Positions 1-7,158 are shown, numbered from the stretch's first letter. The stretch: 15,115 bases of DNA from Clostridiales bacterium (GCA_016303265.1 JAEDLZ010000027.1:1-15115), one strand, 5' to 3'. Made by a program: numbers and translations. Notes: generated from the sequence alone by a model not told the origin.

Positions 1-54
1 AGACTCCGCCCTCTCACGGCGGCTACGGGGGTTCGAATCCCCCAGGAGTCACCA
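1..54 (+). tRNA. tRNA-Glu (anticodon CTC), 3' part
   Basis: The 5' part (acceptor 5' strand, D arm) lies outside the window. Visible are the anticodon stem CCGCC/GGCGG (6-10 and 18-22) around the 7-base loop CTCTCAC, which gives anticodon CTC at 13-15 and so decodes the Glu codon GAG. A five-pair T arm follows (GGGGG TTCGAAT CCCCC, 27-43), then the acceptor 3' strand AGGAGTC (44-50), discriminator A and an encoded CCA (52-54). The identity is read directly from the anticodon. The transcript probably ends at the hairpin terminator 80 bases downstream. Confidence 0.93.
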
Positions 55-135
55 ATTAAGAGCCCGACGAAGGCAGCGAAAATCTTTATGATTGATAATG
101 TTTTCGTTTCGGTCTGCTCGTATGCGGGAACGAGT

Positions 136-175
136 AAAAACAAAAAGCACTTCTTTTGAAGTGCTTTTTGTTTTT
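136..175 (+). terminator. Intrinsic terminator downstream of tRNA-Glu
   Basis: An 18 bp perfect inverted repeat (arms 136-153 and 158-175) closes on a TTTT loop. The core is GCACTTC/GAAGTGC, flanked by an A tract on the left and a T tract on the right, so it can end transcription in either direction. It most likely ends the tRNA-Glu transcript and isolates the GH13 gene that follows. Confidence 0.85.
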
Positions 176-266
176 AATATTTTATCTTCCATAATGCAGA
201 AATATTTATAGGGGTGCGAACGTTCTTTCAATAAACTTCAATATAATTGTACCTTCCAAATTTGTA

Positions 267-295
267 TTGCAATTTTTTCATTTCTGCTATATAAT
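267..295 (+). promoter_or_regulatory. Sigma-A type promoter of the GH13 gene
   Basis: The -35 hexamer TTGCAA (267-272) is separated by exactly 17 bases from a consensus -10 TATAAT (290-295). Transcription would start near 302, giving a leader of about 27 bases before the ATG at 329 with AGGAGA in between. No cre-like operator is obvious. Confidence 0.65.
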
Positions 296-328
296 ATAAT
301 CATCTTTAATATTGTGAGGAGAAGAATT

Positions 329-1885
329 ATGGCAAATACACCAAAATGGCTTAACGACGCAGTTTTTTACAATATTTACCCTCAATCCTTTTTGGATTCA
401 AACGGTGACGGTATCGGGGATTTGCAGGGCATTACCGACAAGCTTGATTACATAAAGGACACAGGCTTTACGGCTATCTGGCTCAACCCTGTCTATGTCA
501 GTCCTTTCCGTGACGCAGGCTACGATATTACGGATTTTTACAAGGTTGCGCCGCGCTACGGCACAAACGAAGATTTCAGGCATCTTTGTGATGAGGCGCA
601 CAAGAGAGGCATCCGTGTTGTTATGGATCTTGTTGCCGGTCACACCTCTCTTGAGTGCGAATGGTTCAAAAAATCCGCCCTTCCTGAAAAAAACGAATAT
701 TCCGACCGATATGTCTGGACTGACAGCGTTTGGAAAATGGGCACAGAGGGCTCTTTTATAAGCGGCTACTCCGACCGCGACGGTTGCTATATGAACAACT
801 TTTTCTACTGCCAGCCCGCTCTTAACTACGGCTACAAAAATATTACCGAGCCATGGCAGATGAGTATGAATTCTCCTGCCGCAATCGACACAAGGAACGA
901 ACTCCTTAACATTATGAGCTTTTGGAGCGATTTGGGGTCTGACGGCTTCCGTGTCGACATGGCATCCTCTCTTGTTAAGGGCGACCCGGACAAATCGGGT
1001 GTTATCGAGCTTTGGAACATCATCAAAAAAGAGTTTACCGCAAAATACCCCGAAAATATTTTGATTGCGGAATGGTCGTTTCCGAAAGAAGCTATTGCCG
1101 CAGGTTTTGATATTGACTTCCTTATTCACTTCAATCTTAAGGCATACACAACTCTTTTCCGCCACGAAAAAGGAACGAATCAATCCGAAGCATGGATTGG
1201 TCACAGCTATTTCCGCAAGGACGGAAAAGGCGACATCGACTTATTCCTAAACGAATATCTTGACCACTACAATGCAACAAAGGGAAAGGGCTTCATATCC
1301 ATTCCCACGGGCAACCACGATATACACAGAATCTCTCTTTTAAGGGATACGGACGATTTGTTCGTAACTCACGCATTTTTGCTTACTATGCCCGGCGTTC
1401 CTTTTGTGTACTACGGCGACGAAATCGGCATGAAGTATATTGAAGGGCTTGCGTCAAAGGAGGGCGGCTTCAACCGCACCGGCTCCCGCACGCCCATGCA
1501 GTGGGAAAGCGGCAAAAATTTAGGATTTTCCGCATCGGATACGCCTTATCTCCCTGTGGATACCTCTTCCGACGCTCCCACCGTTGCGGCTCAGAGTAAG
1601 GACGGCAATTCGCTTTTAAACCATACCAAAAAGCTCATCCGTATCAGAAAAGAGAATCCCGCTCTTTGGGCAAACGGTGAATTTGAGGTGGTTCATAAGA
1701 ACTACCCCTTCGTATACAAGCGTACAGGCGGCAGTCAGACGATTATTGTTGCCGTTAATCCCGCAAACAGAAGGGCCGAAATTTCCGCTCCCGCCTGCAG
1801 AAAAGTTATATACGCCAAAGATGCGCAGGCCGACGGCACAACCCTTAAAATGGACGGCGTAAGCTTTATAATATACGAGGCATAA
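329..1885 (+). CDS. GH13 family alpha-glucosidase/alpha-amylase-like glycoside hydrolase
   Basis: This 518-residue protein is a retaining alpha-glucan hydrolase (or transglycosylase) of glycoside hydrolase family 13. It has no signal peptide, so it probably acts on oligosaccharides in the cytoplasm. The (beta/alpha)8 barrel motifs are in order: the calcium-type loop NGDGIGDLQGI (25-35), region I DLVAGH (100-105), region II GFRVD with the likely nucleophile D210, region III IAEW with the likely acid/base E248, and region IV GNHD with the transition-state stabiliser D331. SRTPMQW (386-392) is typical of oligo-1,6-glucosidase and related enzymes, and a short beta domain ends the protein. Region I has Gly where many members have Asn (DxVxNH); I take this as a subfamily trait. 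The start is the ATG at 329 behind AGGAGA (317-322), not the in-frame GTG at 314, which lies before that site. No sugar transporter or regulator is adjacent. The exact substrate cannot be read from sequence. Confidence 0.92.
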   Translation: MANTPKWLNDAVFYNIYPQSFLDSNGDGIGDLQGITDKLDYIKDTGFTAIWLNPVYVSPFRDAGYDITDFYKVAPRYGTNEDFRHLCDEAHKRGIRVVMDLVAGHTSLECEWFKKSALPEKNEYSDRYVWTDSVWKMGTEGSFISGYSDRDGCYMNNFFYCQPALNYGYKNITEPWQMSMNSPAAIDTRNELLNIMSFWSDLGSDGFRVDMASSLVKGDPDKSGVIELWNIIKKEFTAKYPENILIAEWSFPKEAIAAGFDIDFLIHFNLKAYTTLFRHEKGTNQSEAWIGHSYFRKDGKGDIDLFLNEYLDHYNATKGKGFISIPTGNHDIHRISLLRDTDDLFVTHAFLLTMPGVPFVYYGDEIGMKYIEGLASKEGGFNRTGSRTPMQWESGKNLGFSASDTPYLPVDTSSDAPTVAAQSKDGNSLLNHTKKLIRIRKENPALWANGEFEVVHKNYPFVYKRTGGSQTIIVAVNPANRRAEISAPACRKVIYAKDAQADGTTLKMDGVSFIIYEA

Positions 1886-1914
1886 ATCACTCCCTGAAAA
1901 ATTTTTATTTCTTA

Positions 1915-1948
1915 TGCAACCTTTTTGCCTTCTCAAAAGTATTATATA
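1915..1948 (+). promoter_or_regulatory. Candidate ECF-sigma (self-regulated) promoter
   Basis: TGCAACCTTTTTGCC at 1915-1929 resembles the TGMAAC-plus-T-tract -35 element of extracytoplasmic-function sigma factors, and GTATTATATA at 1939-1948 is a possible -10. The leader would be only about 15 bases, ending in the AAAGGGGG site at 1951-1958. Autoregulation of ECF operons is common; its use here is inference. Confidence 0.38.
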
Positions 1949-1965
1949 CGAAAGGGGGAAAGCAA

Positions 1966-2448
1966 GTGGAAAACGAAACAAAGTGCGCATATGTTTCAAA
2001 AAAAGACTCCATAGAGAAGCATTTCAATACGGTTTATAAGCTTGCTCTTTCCCAGATGAAAAGCAAATCTGCCGCCGATGATATTACCCAGGAGGTTTTC
2101 CTGCGTTTCATCAAGACAGACAAGCCCTTTGAAAATGACGAACATATTAAGGCATGGCTTATCCGTGTTACAGTCAACTGCTGTAAAAGCGCCTTTACCT
2201 CCTCCCATTCCACAAGGACCGTACCCCTTTCAGAGGAAATTGTTTTTGAAGATAAGGAGAAAGGTGATGTTTATTACGCAGTGGCGGAGCTTCCCCAAAA
2301 ATATAAAACGGTAATTCACTTGTTTTATTATGAGGATTTGTCGGTTTCTCAGATTGCCCGATACCTGGGAATAAAGGAATCAACCGTCAAATCTCAGCTT
2401 CACCGGGGGCGGGAAATGCTTAAAGTTAAACTTAAGGGGGCGATATGA
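1966..2448 (+). CDS. ECF-type RNA polymerase sigma factor (sigma-70 family)
   Basis: At 160 residues this has the size and two-domain layout of an extracytoplasmic-function sigma factor, which redirects RNA polymerase to a small envelope-stress-type regulon. Sigma region 2 spans about 17-80 and contains ADDITQEVFLRFIK (37-50), the core-binding and -10 recognition helix. Region 4 spans about 104-155: LPQKYKTVIHLFYYEDLS followed by the helix-turn-helix SVSQIARYLGIKESTVKSQL, which reads the -35 element. Regions 1 and 3 are absent, as expected. Translation starts at GTG 1966, seven bases behind AAAGGGGG (1951-1958). The stop TGA directly abuts the TTG start of the next gene, indicating translational coupling with a membrane-anchored partner, the usual sigma/anti-sigma arrangement. 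The inducing signal is unknown. Confidence 0.93.
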   Translation: MENETKCAYVSKKDSIEKHFNTVYKLALSQMKSKSAADDITQEVFLRFIKTDKPFENDEHIKAWLIRVTVNCCKSAFTSSHSTRTVPLSEEIVFEDKEKGDVYYAVAELPQKYKTVIHLFYYEDLSVSQIARYLGIKESTVKSQLHRGREMLKVKLKGAI

Positions 2449-3426
2449 TTGTTTAAGGATTTATACAAGAATGCAAACGATTCAATCCCTGCAAATGATG
2501 ACCTTTTACAGGAGCTTTTGAAAAAGGCTGACGCTCCCGTAAAAATAAGAAAATTCAGGAATATATACAAAATTGCCTCAGCTGTTGCGGCGGTTCTTAT
2601 TATCGCAGTCTTTGCCGCATCGGTAAATCTTATTCCGAAGCGCCTGCAAAACGAAAAAATTGCAGATAATTCCGCTTATTCTGACTTTTCCGGCGCTCCG
2701 TCTGAATCGAACGGCGAATCGGTCAGCAATGCGGATAACAAAACAACAGACAGCGAGAATAACGAAAAAAGCGAAAAAGATAATAACACTTCGGTCAGCA
2801 GAGAGGAAAAACCGAAATTTGCCCAAGCGGAGGCAAGTAAGACTAAAGAGAGCGCTGCGCAGGCTTTGGCAATCAGCGATAATGCATCTCAAGACGCCGC
2901 AACGGACGCTTTGGCGGCAGGAAGCATGAAAATTGCCGCTGAGGACGATACAGCAGCAACCGTCAGCTCCGACGCATCTTCCTTCTCTTTGGAATCGGCA
3001 TCGGACAACTCGGTCAACATTGCTGCAAGAGTAATGTCATCGGGCTTTAACTCCGTTGATGTTTACGAATATTATAAAATCTTCGGCATAGAGCTTTCCG
3101 CCCTTGCTCTTCCCGACGGGGTTACTTTTTGCAGCAGTATTGATGAGGTAACGGAGGACGAATTAAAAAACGCAGTTTTCGTCCGAAATTCGCTTGAATT
3201 TTCCGGAAACGGCAAACGCCTTATCCTTACAATTTCAAAGGATGACGCTGCTGTTCTATCTGAAATCCGGAGCAATCCCGGCATTTTGTCAAACATCAGC
3301 ATTAAAGAAAGCAATGGTTATTATACCGCTTATGTGAGCTGCGGCTCGTTCTGTTTCACAGCGGAATGTTACAACTTCAGCTATGAGGAAACCGAAGCGC
3401 TTGCACTCTCTTTAAAAATATCTTAA
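2449..3426 (+). CDS. Membrane-anchored anti-sigma factor-like protein
   Basis: A 325-residue single-pass protein probably holds the upstream ECF sigma factor inactive at the membrane; this role is inferred from gene order and topology. The N-terminal 39 residues are cytoplasmic (DLYKNANDSIPANDDLLQELL), with no HxxxCxxC zinc anti-sigma motif. One transmembrane segment lies at about 40-63. A long low-complexity linker rich in Ser, Ala, Asp, Asn and Lys follows (about 66-190). The extracytoplasmic domain (about 191-325) carries four cysteines (228, 298, 302, 307). The start is TTG 2449, immediately after the sigma stop, with AAGGGGG (2434-2440) eight bases upstream; the overlapping ATG at 2445 runs into a stop after two codons. 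A secreted stalk-domain protein follows 16 bases downstream. I do not recognise a named family for the C-terminal domain. Confidence 0.72.
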   Translation: MFKDLYKNANDSIPANDDLLQELLKKADAPVKIRKFRNIYKIASAVAAVLIIAVFAASVNLIPKRLQNEKIADNSAYSDFSGAPSESNGESVSNADNKTTDSENNEKSEKDNNTSVSREEKPKFAQAEASKTKESAAQALAISDNASQDAATDALAAGSMKIAAEDDTAATVSSDASSFSLESASDNSVNIAARVMSSGFNSVDVYEYYKIFGIELSALALPDGVTFCSSIDEVTEDELKNAVFVRNSLEFSGNGKRLILTISKDDAAVLSEIRSNPGILSNISIKESNGYYTAYVSCGSFCFTAECYNFSYEETEALALSLKIS

Positions 3427-3442
3427 TTCAGGAGGATTTTTT

Positions 3443-4174
3443 ATGAAAAAATTTATCAGCTTATTCTTATCGGCAATAATTTTATCAGTTACGGCACTAA
3501 CGGCATTTGCCGGCACAGGCGATGCAGAGATTGCCCTTATCTCAGCCAAATCCCCCGTTCTCACCGTAAATGTTAACGGCGAGGATATTGAGGCAAAGAC
3601 CTATGTTTCAAATGACGGAATTTCCATGATACCTCTTCGTGCTGTCTGCGAAAAGCTCGGTTTCACTGTTACATGGGAGAGCGACTCAAATCGCATAATC
3701 TTAGAAAAAACACCGCTGTATATCACAATGTATACTTCTGAAGACGGCTACACCTTTGCAAAGACCGCTCCCATGAAGCTTGGAACTCCTCCGGTTCTTA
3801 TTGAAGGAACAACTTATGTACCCTTTAATTTCATCACAGAGATTTTAAACGGATATTATGTAATTGACGGTGAAAGAATCCTTATCTTCTTCGGCGAAGA
3901 CGCAGAGCCTTATATTTGTTCCGGAACTGTTACCGAAATTATAAAGGACGAAAACGGCGAAGTTTCTCAGCTTGTTTTAAATGACAACGAACTGATTCTT
4001 AATGTAGGCGAAACCGATGTCTCTCTCTCAAACGGCAAAGAAATTTCTCTTTCAGAGATTGAAGTGGGCGCAAATGTGACTGCAATTTCAAAGGGAATTA
4101 TGACTATGAGCATTCCGCCGCAAACCCCTGTTTATTCAGTAATTGTTAAAACTTATGATGCAATAAATGATTAA
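3443..4174 (+). CDS. Secreted copper amine oxidase N-domain (stalk domain) protein
   Basis: This 243-residue exported protein has a clear signal peptide: MKK, a hydrophobic core, and a probable cut after AFA (21-23). Residues about 38-150 form a copper-amine-oxidase-N-like or stalk domain. The repeating pattern is visible: V-NG-I, ISMIPLRAVCEKLGFTVTWES (60-80) with NRIIL, then a second half with G-TYVPFNFITEIL (122-135). This domain is common in cell-wall and surface proteins of Clostridia; it is not an enzyme by itself, and no copper ligands can be assigned. The C-terminal part (about 157-240) is a beta-rich region of unknown function (SGTVTEI...GANVTAISKG). The ribosome site AGGAGG (3430-3435) is ideally spaced from ATG 3443. 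It is the last gene of the sigma/anti-sigma unit, so it may be the regulated effector or part of signal sensing. The stop codon directly abuts a palindromic element that contains the terminator. Confidence 0.82.
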   Translation: MKKFISLFLSAIILSVTALTAFAGTGDAEIALISAKSPVLTVNVNGEDIEAKTYVSNDGISMIPLRAVCEKLGFTVTWESDSNRIILEKTPLYITMYTSEDGYTFAKTAPMKLGTPPVLIEGTTYVPFNFITEILNGYYVIDGERILIFFGEDAEPYICSGTVTEIIKDENGEVSQLVLNDNELILNVGETDVSLSNGKEISLSEIEVGANVTAISKGIMTMSIPPQTPVYSVIVKTYDAIND

Positions 4175-4331
4175 AAAACGGGCTGCGGCAAAATGATTGC
4201 TAAGCTGCGAGGCTGCATCAATAGTTTCCCAAACCAATGAAAATATCCCCGAAAACAGTTTTAATTTCGCTGTTTTAGGGGATTATTTTTTTAGTGTCGT
4301 CAAAAAGTTAATTTTGCCGCAGCCCGTTTTT
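4174..4331 (+). repeat. Nested palindromic element, copy A (MITE-like or structured RNA)
   Basis: A perfect 21 bp terminal inverted repeat (4174-4194 and 4311-4331; core CGGGCTGCGGCAAAAT) encloses a second hairpin (4245-4258/4270-4283) followed by a T tract. A second copy with the same layout lies at 8221-8370. Outer stems, inner stems and the GAAAATATC(C/T)CCGAAAACAG segment are shared, while the linkers differ. It starts at the last base of the preceding stop codon, contains no reading frame, and its inner hairpin can terminate the upstream operon. No convincing target-site duplication is visible. Confidence 0.8.
4245..4292 (+). terminator. Intrinsic terminator of the sigma/anti-sigma/stalk operon
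   Basis: Stem ATCCCC-GAAAACAG (4245-4258) pairs with CTGTTTT-AGGGGAT (4270-4283) with one G/A mismatch, an 11-base loop, and TATTTTTTT directly after (4284-4292). It is the inner hairpin of palindromic copy A and sits 71 bases after the stop codon of the stalk protein. Confidence 0.78.
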
Positions 4332-4332
4332 A

Positions 4333-4361
4333 TTGAAATTATTGAAAGTATATGTTAAAAT
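4333..4361 (+). promoter_or_regulatory. Sigma-A type promoter of the aldo/keto reductase gene
   Basis: TTGAAA (4333-4338), a 17-base spacer and TAAAAT (4356-4361) precede the gene; the predicted start near 4368 leaves a short leader with AAGGAGG. The -35 box begins two bases after the right end of palindromic copy A. Confidence 0.6.
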
Positions 4362-4390
4362 GGAATTATCAAAACAAGGAGGTTTACATT

Positions 4391-5311
4391 ATGTACAACA
4401 TTGAGCTTGGAAAAACAGGTCTGTCTGTTCCGACGATTGCGGTCGGCTGTATGAGGCTTAAAAGTCTTGACAACGCGAAAGCAAATAAATTTATAAACAC
4501 CGCCATTGAAAGCGGTGCGAATTTTTTTGACCACGCCGACATATACGGCGGGGGCGAATGTGAAAGGATTTTTGCCGATGCAATCGGAATGAATCCGACA
4601 GTTCGCGAAAAAATAATTCTTCAGTCCAAATGCGGCATAGAACCGGGGAAAGCGTTTAACTTTTCCAAAGAGCATATTATCAAGTCGGTTGACGGGATTT
4701 TAAAGCGTCTGAAAACAGAATATCTTGACTTGCTCCTTCTTCACCGTCCCGACGCCCTGATGGAGCCCGAAGAGGTTGCGGACGCTTTTGAAACCCTTAA
4801 ATCAAGCGGAAAGGTCCGCCATTTCGGCGTTTCAAACCAGAATCCTTATCAGATTCAGCTTTTACAGAAATATTTGCCCATGCCCATTGCGGCAAATCAG
4901 CTTCAGCTCAGCATTGCCCACGCAACCATGATAAGCTCCGGTCTGACAGTTAATATGGGCAACGAATGGGCCGTCAACCGCGACGGTGGGGTTCTTGACT
5001 TCTGCCGCTTAAACGACATAACAATTCAGCCCTGGTCGCCGTTTCAAAGCGGATTTTTCGGCGGCACCTTTATTGACAACCCCGGTTTTCCCGAGCTTAA
5101 CGCTTGCCTTGCGAAAATCGGCGAAAAATACGGTGTGTCAAAAACCACAATAACCATGGCATGGCTGCTCCGCCATCCTGCAAAGTTTCAGCCCATTACG
5201 GGAACGATGAATATACAAAGACTTTCAGACTGCATAAAAGCAACCGAAATTCGCCTTACCAGAGAGGAATGGTACGAAATTTATCTCTCTGCCGGAAATA
5301 TCCTGCCCTAA
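4391..5311 (+). CDS. Aldo/keto reductase (YdhF/YcsN-like)
   Basis: This 306-residue NAD(P)H-dependent carbonyl oxidoreductase of the aldo/keto reductase superfamily should be soluble and cytoplasmic. The catalytic tetrad is visible: D47 and Y52 in FDHADIYGGGE, K80 in LQSKCG, H118 in LLLLHRPD. GKVRHFGVSNQ (140-150), QPWSPF (213-218) and the cofactor-binding QPITGTMN (267-274) complete the barrel signature. Family-level knowledge places this pattern nearest the E. coli YdhF/B. subtilis YcsN branch; the substrate is not known. The start is ATG 4391, eight bases behind AAGGAGG (4376-4382); an earlier in-frame ATG at 4352 lies before this site and upstream of the -10 box, so it is rejected. A cupin gene follows 115 bases downstream and may share the transcript. 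Confidence 0.92.
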   Translation: MYNIELGKTGLSVPTIAVGCMRLKSLDNAKANKFINTAIESGANFFDHADIYGGGECERIFADAIGMNPTVREKIILQSKCGIEPGKAFNFSKEHIIKSVDGILKRLKTEYLDLLLLHRPDALMEPEEVADAFETLKSSGKVRHFGVSNQNPYQIQLLQKYLPMPIAANQLQLSIAHATMISSGLTVNMGNEWAVNRDGGVLDFCRLNDITIQPWSPFQSGFFGGTFIDNPGFPELNACLAKIGEKYGVSKTTITMAWLLRHPAKFQPITGTMNIQRLSDCIKATEIRLTREEWYEIYLSAGNILP

Positions 5312-5426
5312 TAAAACAAAACAGGAAAATACAAAATTATCGACTGTTTGTACCGCCAAAGGAAGTTATAAAAGGAACCGTTTCATTTAATCGGCGGACG
5401 ATAAAACGAAATTCGGAGGATTGAAT

Positions 5427-5756
5427 ATGTTACTTAACTTTAACGAAATGAAAGAGATTACTGTGCCCGGAATGAATAACGGAACAGGCACTATGACAGC
5501 AAAAATGCATATGGACGAACAAGGAAAAATCATCTTTTGTTCGATTCATGCAGGCGGTTCAATCGGTTTGCATAAACATGACGCCGGCGACGATATTAAC
5601 TATATATTGTCAGGAAGCGGGAAAGCGGTTTGTGACGGCAAGGAAGAAATTTTAGAGGCAGGTACCTGCCATATTTGCAAAAAAGGCTCTCAGCACAGCA
5701 TTATCAATACCGGCAGTGACGATTTGGTTTTACTCACGGTTGTTGTAGAGCGATAA
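5427..5756 (+). CDS. Small single-domain cupin protein
   Basis: At 109 residues this is a minimal cupin_2 beta-barrel, a fold that binds a metal or small ligand. Motif 1 is GLHKHDAGDDINYILSGSG (47-65), with H49 and H51 as likely metal ligands. The Glu usually found five residues after the second His is replaced by Asp (D56). Motif 2 is about 79-94, with H90 in GSQHSIINTG as the fourth ligand. The start is ATG 5427, six bases after CGGAGGA (5414-5420); an in-frame TTG two codons earlier would crowd that site. It may be co-transcribed with the aldo/keto reductase. Its reaction or ligand cannot be named; it could be an enzyme or a sensor/binding protein. Confidence 0.86.
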   Translation: MLLNFNEMKEITVPGMNNGTGTMTAKMHMDEQGKIIFCSIHAGGSIGLHKHDAGDDINYILSGSGKAVCDGKEEILEAGTCHICKKGSQHSIINTGSDDLVLLTVVVER

Positions 5757-5823
5757 ATTCCGACTGTATAGCCACAAATTTAAGGGTAGCATCAGCCGTT
5801 ATATTTTAATTAAAATAACCGTT

Positions 5824-5850
5824 AGCCGGATTGCTCTTGGCAATCCGGCT
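5824..5850. terminator. Hairpin between convergent cupin and lgt genes
   Basis: An 11 bp perfect stem, AGCCGGATTGC/GCAATCCGGCT, has a TCTTG loop. It sits between the + strand cupin and the - strand lgt, so it can serve both. The T tract is weak on either side. A second AT-rich hairpin (GTTAT-TTTTAATTAAAA-ATAAC, about 5798-5818) adjoins on the left. Confidence 0.6.
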
Positions 5851-5929
5851 ATATTGTTACATTATTTCAAATCAGAGCAAAAAAGATGGAAAAATTATTC
5901 GTCCATTCATTACGAGGTTAAAATACAGT

Positions 5930-6733
5930 TTACGAACTCATATTTTTTTGCTGTTTACAACGAAGCGCTTTCAAACAAACAATTGAAGTCAGTAACATCA
6001 CTATACTTATCCACTGCGATGTTGACAATCCAATCCAAATACCCCGTATTTCATCACCCCGCAAAAATTCTAATGCAAACCTTACAACCGAGTATAGCAA
6101 TAAGTATATAAATATCAGTCGATTTTTTTGTTTCCCCCTATTATATAAGATGAGCAATATCACAAAAATCAATAAATTCAATGCGGATTCAACCAACGAA
6201 ACCGGAAATCGCCTTACCCCGTTAATTGCAGGTATAAGCGTATTATTGTGCGCTGTAAAACCAAAGCGGCTTTCTATACCATAACAACATCCGCCCAAAA
6301 AACATCCGATTCTTCCAAAAATATGAAATAAAGGTATGCACATAGCAAAAACATCAGGTAATTCACTTTTCAGTTGTCCTTTTGAATGTCCTGTATATAT
6401 CTTAAAAGCAATATAGGCTCCTATCAACCCACCGTAAAATATTGAGCCGCCAGAGAAGACGGAGAGTCCCAACATTATGTCTCTAACCGCCAGATTATTC
6501 CAATTTCTCAGCAATTCCAATATCTTATCAAAATATATCAGTCCGTATAAAAAGTGTCCTCCTATAATCAGCCCAACCAGCACACTTAAAAGAATCAGTA
6601 TTATATTCTCAAATCGGAGTCCGAATTTTTTGCATTTCTTAGTTGCGAACCATGTCACAACAATTAACCCTGTCAAAGAGCTCAGCGCATAGGTTCCTAT
6701 TGTCCTGTCAAATATATTTATTATCGGATACAC
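5930..6733 (-). CDS. lgt: Prolipoprotein diacylglyceryl transferase
   Basis: Lgt transfers a diacylglyceryl group from phosphatidylglycerol to the lipobox cysteine of prolipoproteins, the first step of lipoprotein maturation at the cytoplasmic membrane. The 267-residue protein is strongly hydrophobic with about seven membrane segments. Family marks are FSGGSIFYGGLIGAY (93-107), the signature HIFGRIGCFLGGCCYG (137-152) with the essential-type Arg R141, RFPVSLVESALNL (175-187), and RFALEFLRGD (218-227), whose R225 matches the catalytic-region Arg of the family. Cys-rich GCFLGGCCYG is the usual clostridial form. I chose GTG 6733 because AGGAGGT (6741-6747) lies seven bases upstream; the in-frame GTG at 6742 is inside that site. 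The gene follows a DUF4190-like gene, with a terminator-like hairpin immediately before the ribosome site. Confidence 0.92.
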   Translation of the reverse strand: MYPIINIFDRTIGTYALSSLTGLIVVTWFATKKCKKFGLRFENIILILLSVLVGLIIGGHFLYGLIYFDKILELLRNWNNLAVRDIMLGLSVFSGGSIFYGGLIGAYIAFKIYTGHSKGQLKSELPDVFAMCIPLFHIFGRIGCFLGGCCYGIESRFGFTAHNNTLIPAINGVRRFPVSLVESALNLLIFVILLILYNRGKQKNRLIFIYLLLYSVVRFALEFLRGDEIRGIWIGLSTSQWISIVMLLTSIVCLKALRCKQQKNMSS

Positions 6734-6747
6734 ACATCCCACCTCCT

Positions 6748-6784
6748 AAAAAAGATAATCACCGGTCCATAACAGACCGGCGAT
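6748..6784 (-). terminator. Terminator/attenuator-like hairpin just before lgt
   Basis: Read on the - strand, ATCGCCGGTC (6784-6775) pairs with GACCGGTGAT (6767-6758) around a 7-base loop (one A/C mismatch). TATC and a T6 run (6753-6748) follow. The T run directly abuts the AGGAGGT of lgt, so read-through from the upstream gene would be needed for lgt expression unless an unseen promoter exists. Confidence 0.55.
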
Positions 6785-6811
6785 AAATCATTTTGATATT
6801 AAATCAACTAC

Positions 6812-7105
6812 TTACAGACCCAATACACCGGCAGTTCCTGCGGTACAAAGTACGCACAATGTACATGAGAAGAAACCTATGCCTGCAAGACAAGTGCCGA
6901 TGATAGAAAGTACCAGACCTGCAGTCCCCATACCTGTAGGCGCTCCGGCAGCAACAGCCGCACTCTTCCCCTTTGCAGCGCAAATAATGCCGACGATACC
7001 GGTTATTAAGGCTATGATATTTATCATATAAAACCATGCCAAAACTGCTGAAACAATACCCAGTACCAACCCTGCAATAGATAAACCCTTTCCCGGATTA
7101 GACAT
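6812..7105 (-). CDS. DUF4190-like small membrane protein
   Basis: This 97-residue, very hydrophobic protein begins MSNPGKGLSIAGLVLGIVSA, the pattern of DUF4190-type proteins (a short KG-led cytoplasmic tail followed by two Gly-rich membrane hairpins). Membrane segments lie at about 8-25, 27-43, 61-78 and possibly 81-97. The internal repeat GLSIAGLVLGIVS / GTAGLVLSIIG suggests duplication of the hairpin. No catalytic residues are recognisable and the function is unknown. ATG 7105 is preceded by AGGAGGTGAG (7111-7120) and a consensus-like promoter (7130-7158). lgt follows 78 bases downstream on the same strand. Confidence 0.78.
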   Translation of the reverse strand: MSNPGKGLSIAGLVLGIVSAVLAWFYMINIIALITGIVGIICAAKGKSAAVAAGAPTGMGTAGLVLSIIGTCLAGIGFFSCTLCVLCTAGTAGVLGL

Positions 7106-7129
7106 ACTAACTCACCTCCTTTTTTCAAC

Positions 7130-7158
7130 ATTATATCACATAATTTTTATTTTTACAA
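7130..7158 (-). promoter_or_regulatory. Sigma-A type promoter of the DUF4190-like gene
   Basis: On the - strand, TTGTAA (7158-7153), a 17-base spacer and TATAAT (7135-7130) precede AGGAGGTGAG and ATG 7105. It probably drives this gene and, by read-through, lgt. Confidence 0.68.

Noticed and set aside
49..231. Open frame of 60 codons on the - strand next to tRNA-Glu
   Set aside because: It runs through the terminator palindrome and into the tRNA, has no credible ribosome site and no protein-like pattern.
398..1204. Long open frame (268 codons) antisense to the GH13 gene
   Set aside because: The sense strand has all GH13 motifs; the antisense product shows no domain and is explained by codon bias.
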